Shown here in pieces: positions 1 to 8,612 of a stretch of 64,000 nt of DNA. Both the position numbers and the translations under genes were made by a program. Where the stretch lies: positions 62,001 to 126,000 of the forward strand of contig JAEHOE010000106.1 of assembly GCA_016858145.1 (NCBI GenBank), written 5' to 3'. The stretch is from Edaphochlamys debaryana. Lineage: Eukaryota > Chlorophyta > Chlorophyceae > Chlamydomonadales. Below the pieces are notes generated by a model. The model ran no database searches and was not told where the DNA came from. It worked only from the letters and a program-made list of their open reading frames with translations. Within the stretch, counting starts at the first letter, position 1, and every line of letters begins with the position of its first letter.

Positions 1-3000
1 GAATCCCACGTGTCTCTCTTCTTACCGCAAGCCTTGAGCAACCTTGAGCGAGCAAAGCCGCACACGCACGCCCTAGTACTTGAACGCACACACTAGAAAG
101 GACACCTAATACTTCGCGCTCCCCCTGCCCCGGATGAAGCGGAGCGGCGCGGTGCCGCCCCCCGCAGCTCCGGAGCCGCCCTCCCCGGCGGCGACGGGCG
201 GGCGGCGCTGCCAGAGGGAAGGGAGCCCGGGGCGAGCCGGCGGGGCTGTGGGCCGCGCCCAAGCCGGCAGCGGCGTTGGCGGACTGCTGCGGCCGCAGCG
301 TCCGCGGCGTTGCGACGAGCAGGTTGCGGCGGTTGGGGTTGGACGGAGACGACCGACCGGCTGTGGCCGCAGCGCCGGCCGCCGCCACCACGCGCCGGCT
401 GGTGGTAAGCAAGCGTTGGAGCTCGCGCGTGAACGCCTCTCGGATCAGGGGCGCAGACTCGCGTCGCTGCGCCTGCACGGCCGCCGCGGTTGCGTCGGCG
501 AAGGGCGAGGCGGCGGCGGCGAGGGGCGTGGCGGCGGCGGAGGGCCCCGGCGGCGCGGTGTGGCGCTCGGGGGGCTCCCCGGCGTGGCCCGCGCCGTTCG
601 AGTCGTCGCCAAGCTGCAGCGGACAGTAGGGGCGCAGGGGATTGATGCGGGGTGTCTGACACATGACGCGTCGGCGAAACACACACCCAGACACGGGCTC
701 TCAGGCCTGAAAGCCCCGCACTGAAGCCCGCTCTCCCCCGCTCCCCCGTTCAACCCACCTGCAGTGGCAGGAGGTGCAGCGAGCGCCGCCCCATGCCGCC
801 GCCACTCCCCACCGCCGCTGACGCGGCGGCGGCAGCTCCCGGCGTCGACGGCACTCCCGACGTCGGCCCGCCCGACACGGGCCCGCCGCCCGCTCCGTCG
901 CCTCGCTCCCTCGACCCCAGACGCCACAGGGGCCAGGGGCCGGCGGCGGCGCGGGCGCCCAGGGGCGAGACGGGGGCGCCGGCGTGGGAGCCCTGGCGGT
1001 GCGCTGCGCCGCTGGCGGTGGTCCCTGCGGAGGCGGAGGCGGTGAAGGCGGTGACGTGGGAGGCGGTGCGGATGATGGAGCCGGCGCGGGAGAAGCCCGC
1101 CTGGCGGGGTGAGGGGGCGGGTGAGAAAGGGTGGGAGGGTTTAGGGTCGATGAAAGCACAGGGCCCAAACCTCTACACGGGGAACGGTGAAGCCCTGCAA
1201 TTGCACACAAGTGGCACCATACGTATGCAGGCGTTCGCTACCGAAGGGGCCTTGCCTGCAGGTTGCTGCTGGCGGATCGGACGGAGGAGGCGAAGGAGCC
1301 GAAGAAGGAGCCATGGCGGGAGGGGCGGCCGGAGGGGGACTGGAGGGAGTTGGGGATGGAGTGGGAGGGGGTGTGGGAGTGCGAGTGGGAGCCCGGGTGC
1401 GATGGCACAAGCTCCGCCGCCACCGCCGCCAGTTGCCCCGCCGACGGCGCCGGCGGCGGCCCGTTCCCGCCGCCGCCGGTGCCAGCGTACGACATGCGGC
1501 CGCGGCGGCCGTTGAGCCGATCGTCCGCGACGGGGCTGACCGCCTCGCCGTCGCCGCCGGCAGACACGTAGCCGTCGGCGGCGCCGGTGGCGGAGGTGGC
1601 GCCGCGGCGTGGCGACAGCGGCGGCGAGTAGCCCGGCGGCGGCGGCGGCAGCTGCTGCGCCGCCGCTGGGCCCGTGGGCGCGCGGTTGAAGACGCGGAAG
1701 AGCAAGGAAGAGCCGCGTCCGCGGGCTTGGGCGGGGCTCTGGTGACGGCGGCCGGCGGCGGCGATGATTCCTCGGGTGCCGCTGGCGGAGCGGCGCTCTC
1801 GGAAAGCGTCTGCCGCCGCCGCCGCGGCGGCGTTGTCAGGCCCCGCCGCCGCGTCCATCAGGTCAGAAGTGCCCGCCGGCACCGACAGCCGCCGCTCGCG
1901 CCGGCCGCTGCGGCCGCTGCCGCCGCTGGCCTCGGCGCCGTCAGCGTCACCTGCCGCCGCCGCCGCCGCCAGGCGCTCGCCCTCCGGGCCCAGCTCCAAC
2001 CGGATCGAGCCGCCGCCGCTGCCGGTGACAACAGCACCGGCGGCGGCGCCAGCGGCGGCGGCGGCGCCGTCAGTGGCACCGTCGGCGGCGCGGCGGCTGC
2101 CGGAAAGGGGCGACGGCGCCGCGCCGCCGCCGCTGCTGCCGGCAAGGTTGCCGCTGCCTGGCGCCATGCGAGTGGGCCGGCGGCCGCTGCCGGACCGCGA
2201 CATGCGCGGCGGCGGCGGTGGCGGTGGCGGTGGCGGCGTGACGGCGGCGGCGAAAGCGTCCTTCGCGGCGGTGGCGGGGGTGGAGTGGCTCTCTGCCTCG
2301 TCCCCCTCCTCCAGGCGCGGCAGCCCGGGCGAAACCCCGACCAAGCCCAAGCCGCCGCCGAGCCCTCCCAGCCCGCCGCCGCCACGCCCGTTGCCGCCGC
2401 CACCGCCGCCGCCTTGCTCCACCCCCGCTGCGCCTGGCGGCGCCCCCGCCTCCAGCCCCTGCCCCGGCGAAGGGCCCGCGCTCAGTCCTCCCATGCCGCC
2501 GCCGCCGCCGCCCATGGGCCCGCCGACGGCAGGGCTCCACATCTGGGACAGGCTGGCGGAGGGGGCCGAGCCGCGGCTGCCCCCCGAGGCGGAGGAGGCC
2601 CGGTCGGTGAGGTTGGAGTCCCTGCGGCGGCGCGGGCGGGGTGGAGGCGAGCGGGGCAGGGGCGGGAGGAGGGGGTGAGATTGGGCACGCGTGGGGGCTG
2701 CGAGGGCATTCGGATAACACTAGGGCTACAGCCAGGCATGTCCTACACGGCTACAGGGGCCCCCTCCGACCGCCTCCCTTCCGCCAGGCGTCTCCCCACC
2801 TGTCGGTCCCTGGGGCGGTCCCCGTGGGCGGGGTTCCGCCCATGCCTGCCGTAAGGTTGGCGGCGCCCGTGTAGCCCGCTGTGGAGGAGAAGAGGTTGTG
2901 GGGCGCCCCTGAGAGGCCGCTGCCGCCACTCATGGACACACCGCCGCCGGTGAAGGGGCTGTCGGACCCGTCCTGAGGGAAGGGACAGGGACGGGACGGG

Positions 3001-3951
3001 CGGGTGGGCAGGATTGAGTAAAGGAGCACGTTACTTCGAGCGGCCTGGCTAGCAGAGAAGCCCACACTCTGTGCTTGTACCCACCCCATCCATCCTGCGT
3101 CCTCTTGTGACCGGGATGCAGTCCTGCACACGCAGTCAGCCCGTCGTACACTCACGTGGGAAGGAGCCAAGGGGTGGTTGGAGGGGTGGGGGTAGGGGTA
3201 CGGGTACAGGTTCCCCTGAGCGCTGCCGTCACGCCCACCGCCGGCGGCCGCCGCCGCTGCCGCGGCCGCCACCGCCGCCGCAGCCACGGACGCGCTGGCG
3301 GCGCTGTTGGTTAAGGCACTCTTACGTAAAAGCACGGGACGAGCATTGCTGTTCGCGCGGCTCGCGCCGCTCGTAAAACCGCTGCCGTACCTGAAACCGC
3401 CGTACACGCTGTGTCCGCTGGGCACGGCGTTCGGAGCGCCGGCAACGCCGCCGCCGACCCTGCCGGCACCGCCGCCAGCAGCGGCGGCGCTCTGCTCCAC
3501 CGCCGCTGCGACCGCGACGGCAGTTGCCATGGCGGCGGCGGCAGCGGCGTCCCCGCCGACGGGGGCGGCGGCGACGGCAGGGCCGGCAACCGGCGGCGCT
3601 CCGGGCAGCTGCGACGCCGCTCCGCCGGTCCAGGCTCGGGCGCTGCTGCTACGACGCATCGCCGGCAGGCCGCCGCCGCCGCCGCCGCCGCCGCCGCCCT
3701 TGCCGGCGGTGCCGCCGCCACGTGCCATTGCAGCCTGTTGGGCCTCCTGCAGAGGGATGGGATGGGCAGGTGGGAGAGACCTGCCAAGAGGCCGACAGGA
3801 GCAACCCGCACGGCTGGGCTCCCTCCGCCCCCTTCCGGCTCGACCCCACCTGGCAGCACGCAGCCAACAGCCAACACACACATTTCCCCCCCACTTTCCC
3901 CTCCTCCGGCCCCCGCCTCCGCCCCCCTCCTCCGCCCCAGATTACAGCCAC

Positions 3952-4047
3952 CAGGTGCCCACCGCGGGCGGGGTAGAGGTTCAGCACCCGGGCGGGGGAT
4001 GAGATGGGCGGGAAGCCATAGCGGCGGGGGCTCAGCATAACAAACGG
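3952..4047 (-). other. Second foreign exon fused to kinase tail, copy 1
   Basis: A 96 bp phase-0 exon (32 codons, beginning PFVMLSPRRYGFP and ending ARGGHL), repeated at 12563-12658 and 21631-21726 with identical length. I do not recognise it. It lies between the helical-repeat exon and the first kinase-tail exon, and all phases match, so a spliced minus-strand transcript would fuse these exons in frame to the tail. Confidence 0.4.
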
Positions 4048-4063
4048 CTGCCCTTGTTGACCC

Positions 4064-4092
4064 CAACCCACCCACCCACCCACCCACCCACA
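4064..4092 (+). repeat. (CCCA)n microsatellite in foreign intron
   Basis: Seven or so CCCA units inside the intron between the two foreign minus-strand exons. Present also in copy 2 (about 12675-12703) and missing from copy 4. Confidence 0.85.
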
Positions 4093-4111
4093 CACCCGCC
4101 CGCCTCCCCAC

Positions 4112-4274
4112 CTGCGCGAACTGCCAGTACGCCGGCACCCAGCGCCCCGCCACCCCCGGGTCCAGCGCCAGTGCCGCCCCCATGAGCTGCAGCGCCACCG
4201 CCACCGCCGTGGGCCCGCGCGTGTCCAGCGCGAGCTTGAGGGGCAGCACCAGGGACTCGGCAAAGGAGTGGATG
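4112..4274 (-). other. Foreign helical-repeat exon (PACRG-like?), copy 1
   Basis: A 163 bp minus-strand exon with good acceptor and donor sites, repeated at 12723-12885 and 21795-21957 but absent from the intact kinase gene. Its 54 codons read as an amphipathic helical segment with the pattern LVLPLKLALDTR followed later by WVPAYWQF. This resembles the ARM-like repeat of PACRG family proteins (axonemal inner-junction proteins), where a similar IP-K-AL-TR stretch precedes LVPYY. The similarity is short and the neighbouring exon does not look like PACRG, so the family call is tentative. That it is an exon is better supported, by conservation of phase and length in three copies. Confidence 0.4.
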
Positions 4275-4560
4275 CTGGGGGGAGGGGGAAAGTAGCTTTT
4301 GGAGTGGGGCAAGCGGCATTCCGCATTCCGCATTCCGCCAGCAGCAGCCACCACAGGCGTGCCTGGCTGAGGGGCCGGCGGGACGGGGCTAGCTACGGTT
4401 CAGGACCCTACGATGGGACTGCCATTGCGGCCGCGGCGCCACCTGCGGGGCCATAAGAGAGCAGCCACGATTGCCGCCTTCTTCGCCGTGCTCACTAGCA
4501 TTCCATTTGGCACGTAAGCCACGATCAACACACGCAGTTGGTGCCTGCCGCACGTCAGCC

Positions 4561-6550
4561 ATGTCCTCCCCCCAGCAGCATCAGCGCGACCAGCAGCCCG
4601 CGCACGACGCGCAGGGCCTGCCCACCGAACACGCGCAGCATGATGCAGCGGAGAAGCAGGGGAGCGCCAAGGGCGTCGGCGGCGGGGGGCGACACGGAAG
4701 CAACGACGGGGGAGCGAGGGGCGCCAGCCGCGAGGTGCGTGGGCCACGGCCAGCACACAGTCCGCGCTCGCGCCACAGTGAGCCATTGCCTGGTCCTTGC
4801 ATTGCAGGGCAGCGTCGCGGATGAGCTGAGCCGCGCCGGCGCCGCTGTTTCCGCTGGAAGTGCCGCTGACGGGGGAGCAGCGGTGAGCCCGCGGGTGTGC
4901 AATGCGCGTGGGACGCGCGTGGGGGGCCTACAATACAGCAGGCTTACAACCTTGAGCAGGTCTCCAGGGTACTAGAGAGTACTGTAGAGCACTCTTGCGC
5001 CTTTGCTCATGGCCCACACGGCCGTTCCGTGCGAGCGGGCGCTCGCTGAGCGCGTAGACGCCGCGCGCATCCCCAGCGTCCATAGGGAACGACTGCGCTC
5101 CTTGCGAGCCGTATGCATCACCGGAAAGGCAAGCGGAACCCGCATCCGCTCAGCCACTCGTGCATGGCTCCACACAACCACTCCTCAACTATCCTCTGTA
5201 TCCTCGTGCGCACCCAGAGGCTCCCTGAATCCCCGCTGGAGAAGGAGCAGAAGCGACGGCGCAAGGTTCGTTTTTACGCGCGCTGTTGCTTATCGCCATG
5301 GCTTTCCCTGCGGCCTGAGGAGTAGCGCACCACGCCGACGCGCACCCACGTCTTGCCCATGCAGGCGGAAGACGAGGTCGAGAAGCAGAAGAAGGTCGGC
5401 AAGGCAACCTGCTAGGGTTTGGGGGAGATAGGGTGGGCCGCAGCAGGGCTTTGGGATATGAAACCAGTGCTGTTGCTTGGTGATGGTTTCTAGATCAAGA
5501 ATTCCGTGCCGCGTGCGCTGAAACCCCCATCTGCTCCTCAGGTGATGGAGGCGATGGCGGCCGCACACATCAAGGTAAGCCGGGGGGCCGGGGCACTCCC
5601 AGCGGGCGTGGGGGGCAAGTCAAGAAGCTGCGGAACAGGTCCAGTCACTTCCACGTGTAGCCAGCGCTCTGCTGCTGACGCGTACGTCTGCTTGGATGGT
5701 GGATTCTAGGTCAAGATCCCGTGCAGACCCTGGGCGGTTCTCGTTGTGTCCTGATCCAGCACTTGACACCCCATGTGCTCCTCAGGAGCTGGAGGCGATG
5801 GCCGCACACGTCAAGGTCAGCCGGGGGGCCGGGGCACTCCCAGCGGGCGTGGGGGACAAGTCAAGAAGCTGCGGAACAGGTCCAGTCACTTCCACGTGTA
5901 GCCAGCGCTCTGCTGCTGACGCGTACGTCTGCTTGGATGGTGGATTCTAGGTCAAGATCCCGTGCAGACCCTGGGCGGTTCTCGTTGTGTCCTGATCCAG
6001 CGCTTTTACACCCCACCTGGTCGGCTGTGCTCCTCAGGAACTGGAGGCCAAGGTCGCACGCATCGAGGTGAGTGGGGGGGGCCGGGGCACTCCCAACGGC
6101 CGGTGGGGACAAGTCACGAAACTGCACAACACGTCCAGCCACTTCCACGTGTAGCCAGGGCTCCGCTGACGCGTCTGCTTGGGTGGTGGTTTCGAGGTGA
6201 AGAATCCCATACTCACCCTCGGCGACCCTACCTCTGTTCGTCCAAGCTGTTGCTCGCTTGCTCCTACCGGTATCGCAACCCGTCGTTGGCCAACCGCTGT
6301 CCGCCTCGTCTTAGGGGTCGACTCGTGGCCGGTTCCGCGCGCCTGCATTGCGCACCCAAGCACCCGCCCCTTCCGGCAACCGCTCAGCTGTGCCCGCACT
6401 CGCCTTGCCTCCCCGCAGTCGGCTTCACCCGGCGGAGGCACGGGCGCGGGCGCTGGCACGAGCGCGGGCGCGGGCGCGGGCCCGGGCGGGGCGGGGAACG
6501 CAGCCCAGGCGGCGGCGGAGGTGCAGCAGGGCGGGGAGGGCGAGGAGTAG
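4561..6550 (+). CDS. Small coiled-coil protein built of phase-0 microexons, copy 1
   Basis: Proposed nine-exon gene of 200 residues: 4561-4734, 4808-4882, 5036-5110, 5242-5265, 5365-5394, 5542-5574, 5786-5815, 6038-6067, 6419-6550. Every exon is a multiple of three and every intron is phase 0. The N-terminus is Gln/His/Asp-rich. The middle is charged (KEQKRRRK, AEDEVEKQKK), then come three related 10-11 residue cassettes (VMEAMAAAHIK, ELEAMAAHVK, ELEAKVARIE) that suit a coiled coil, then a Gly/Ala-rich tail ending EGEE. No family recognised. Support is splice-site quality, frame-preserving differences against copy 4, and exact cassette structure. Exons 1 and 3-5 are the least certain. Confidence 0.5.
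5486..6200 (+). repeat. Tandem microexon-bearing repeats, copy 1
   Basis: Four imperfect tandem units of about 217-241 bp, beginning at TCTAG-TCAAG-like motifs near 5489, 5706, 5947 and 6185. The first three each contain one 30-33 nt microexon between CTCCTCAG and a GT donor, followed by conserved intron sequence. The whole unit, exon plus intron, has been duplicated. The equivalent array recurs at about 14096-14810 in copy 2. Confidence 0.8.
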
Positions 6551-7317
6551 ACGGCTGAGGCGGGCGATGACTGAGCTTCGCCGCCCCAGTGGCCCCAGCC
6601 CTGAGGGCCCCGGGCGGACTGGGAGGCTGGGGCCGACCGTGTTCAGAAGCTGAGTAGGAGGAGGGGGGAGGAGAGGGGAAGCTGAGGACGCTACACGGAA
6701 GCGGCGGTGGGAGGAGCGCTTGGGTAATGTAGCCTGCCTCAGGCGGCAGCCGTATGGAAGACGCTTAGCTGGCTGCATGGGCAGGGGCATGGGCAGGCAG
6801 GGGCAGGCATGGGCAGGGGCATGGGCAGGCAGGGGTAGGAAATTTCGCTGGGCGTAGGCGGGTACAACTTTATGGGTGCGTAGGCGGGTAGATGGGCGTG
6901 GGGTGGAGCTGGCGGGCTGCAGGTATTGCGGGCCGTTGACTCTACGGCTGGCCGGGGTAAGGGGACACGAGTTACGCGAAAGCAGGCCAGCAAAGTGCAA
7001 CATCGTCTTGCGGCTGGCCGGGGTGCATGCGATGTGTGGGCAGGCCACGAGGACGTGCCTTGTTCGCCTGTGACGCTCCTGTGTAGAGCAGGGCCCGGCG
7101 GGGGCCAGCAGCTTGAGTGCCAGCATCAGTGCTTGTAGCGAGCGAGTGACCTTGGCACTCTGAGCCCTGACCCTCACACAGCTATGCACGGAGGACCCCA
7201 CCGCCTCAGCCTCACACGCTGTGCCCGGGGTATCAGCGAGGGGTATCAGGGACTACCGGTATATGCTCACACTAGCACGCCTTCGGCCTCAGGCCTCACA
7301 GCCCTGCCTGACCCAGT
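6551..7317. other. Non-coding spacer in duplicon copy 1
   Basis: Downstream of the small plus-strand gene; presumably its 3' UTR and flank. It contains a short G-rich minisatellite (6774-6835). I see no further coding exon. The equivalent in copy 2 is 15161-15927; copies 3 and 4 lack it. Confidence 0.6.
6774..6835 (+). repeat. GCAGGGGCATGG-type minisatellite
   Basis: Short tandem array of interleaved GGCAGG and GGCATGGGCAGG words in the spacer behind the plus-strand gene; repeated at about 15384-15445 in copy 2. Confidence 0.75.
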
Positions 7318-8612
7318 GGAGGGACTCATGTGGACGGTCTTAGCATGCGAACGTTTACGGTAGGACCTGAGAGAGGTCATTGCGAGTCATGCCAGGGACT
7401 TGCGCTTTTGGCTTGCAGGTTGCCAGCCCGTGAGGTGGGTCACATGGCCCCAGCGTTCAGCGCTGTGACCCCAAGGGGGGTCTTTCATTGCAAACATTGA
7501 GGACTGACCCACACACACGCTCGGACCTCGGAGCCCTGACCCACACGGCCACACACCATCATGCGTTGAGCGCTGACGGCTTCATGGCATCCAGGCCGGC
7601 AATAGTGCAGGGAGTCCCAGGCGTGCAGACTCTTCTCCTGGCCTTCGGGGACCACGGGTACGTCGACTATAGCCCCACCCGAGTCGGCTCTCGCGGGGGG
7701 GTCGGGCCTCTTGTAACTCTCGCATCCGAAGGAGTGCAAGCCGTGCCAGGGCCTACATACGGTATTTACATAAAGCCGGCCTTCGGCATCACCCCATGAA
7801 GGAGGACCACCCTGCGACCCGGCCCACCATCGCCCTCAGAAATCCCCAACAACTGTACCCAGCTCCCCGGATGAACGGCCCTCGCCTGCGTGCATCAATC
7901 CGTCTCCTCTAGTGGCCATCCGCTTAATACCCGCTCGCACATGCACAGACACGCCAGTGCCGAGCCCACCCATACCCACCGCACTCCTGACGGGGTTCAC
8001 AAAGCCGGGCTCTGGGAACACCAGCTTTCACCTCCGCCCCATCCAACTAGCCTCCGCTATGCATACCTTAGCACAGGCAGGATCAGGACAGGCCCCCAGG
8101 TTTGAACAGTTCAAGGCGTAAACAGCCTGCAAAGTAAGCCGATGAGAGTGTGCGGGGCTGATCCCAGGCTCACCCTCAAACATGCAGCGTGTATGCACGC
8201 GAGCAGCACCTGTGCTGCCAGGGGCCATGGCTCTTTCCCCCACCCCAGCCTATGCGGACAGAGAAGGCTGAACGAGTAGCTGGGACCTTCACACGTGCAA
8301 CCCCAGAAGCGTCAACTACGGAAATCCAACCCCAGCATCTGTGCATGCGCATCAATAAGGCCGAAGGCCCATGTATGTGGTCACGACGGTGTGTGACCTG
8401 CCTAGCCCTCCTGCCCCTGAACACGAATCGTGGGGCGTGGCTTTGGCCACTGTACAATGGCGTCCCGCGCCGCCCCACCCCCTGCGCTTGTCAGTGCCAA
8501 AATCAGCAATCTAAAAACGTACGTGTCACGTGCTCCGTCCATGCCCCGCTCCTTACTTTGTACTTGGGGGTCCAGACCCGCACGCAACCACAACTGACGG
8601 CTCACACCCCAC
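7318..8612. repeat. 1.3 kb flank block, copy 1
   Basis: Non-coding block shared by all four duplicons: 7318-8612, 15928-17110, 18516-19834 and 23681-24992. In each it abuts the start of the next tail exon set. The last instance forms the 3' UTR and flank of the intact kinase gene, so the block is the original 3' flank of that gene, copied with it. No good coding potential was seen on either strand; short open frames are not conserved as proteins. Confidence 0.8.

Larger units (their letters stand above)
1..4274 (-). pseudogene. Chimeric kinase-tail fragment, copy 1
   Basis: Minus-strand exons homologous to the last five exons of the kinase at 25099-41973: 3156-3746, 2800-2972, 1256-2621, 759-1100, and 655 running off the left edge. 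Upstream come two exons absent from the kinase, 4112-4274 and 3952-4047. All splice sites and phases remain compatible, so the foreign exons read in frame into the tail. There is no kinase domain, TM helix or recognisable start exon. The terminal exon has a 4 bp insertion (GGCG at 201-204) compared with copies 3-5, which replaces the normal C-terminus and moves the stop beyond the window edge. It is probably a non-functional chimera, though a transcript is possible. Confidence 0.75.
1..8612. repeat. Kinase-tail duplicon, copy 1 (full-length unit)
   Basis: This is the first of four tandem units lying downstream of the intact kinase gene. The unit start recurs at 8613, 17111, 19835 and 24993. 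In order along + it holds kinase tail exons (minus strand, 1-3746), two foreign minus-strand exons (3952-4274), a small plus-strand gene (4561-6550), a spacer (6551-7317) and a 1.3 kb flank block (7318-8612). Copy 2 matches it almost base for base, so the duplication is recent. The array probably continues to the left of the window. Confidence 0.93.

Noticed and set aside
1187..2854. Long plus-strand open frame (555 codons) opposite the kinase tail, repeated in every duplicon
   Set aside because: It is an antisense shadow of a GC-rich exon: Arg/Ala-rich composition, no start context, and the minus-strand exon set explains the sequence with consistent phases.
4555..4902. Minus-strand frame with hydrophobic end (LRVVRGLLVALMLLGGGHG) overlapping exon 1 of the microexon gene
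   Set aside because: Substitutions between copies 1 and 4 are rather conservative in this frame, so it is a real competitor to the plus-strand exon 1. But it lacks a convincing acceptor upstream and ends before the foreign exons, so no gene model could be built.
6419..6550. C-terminus of the microexon gene as an HSP70 tail
   Set aside because: Only the Gly/Ala-rich composition and ELEA word resemble HSP70 ends. No nucleotide-binding or substrate-binding domain exons are present.
7318..8612. Flank block as a transposable element
   Set aside because: No terminal repeats, target duplications or element proteins seen. All copies lie in the same place of the duplicon, and the parent gene has it as its own 3' flank.
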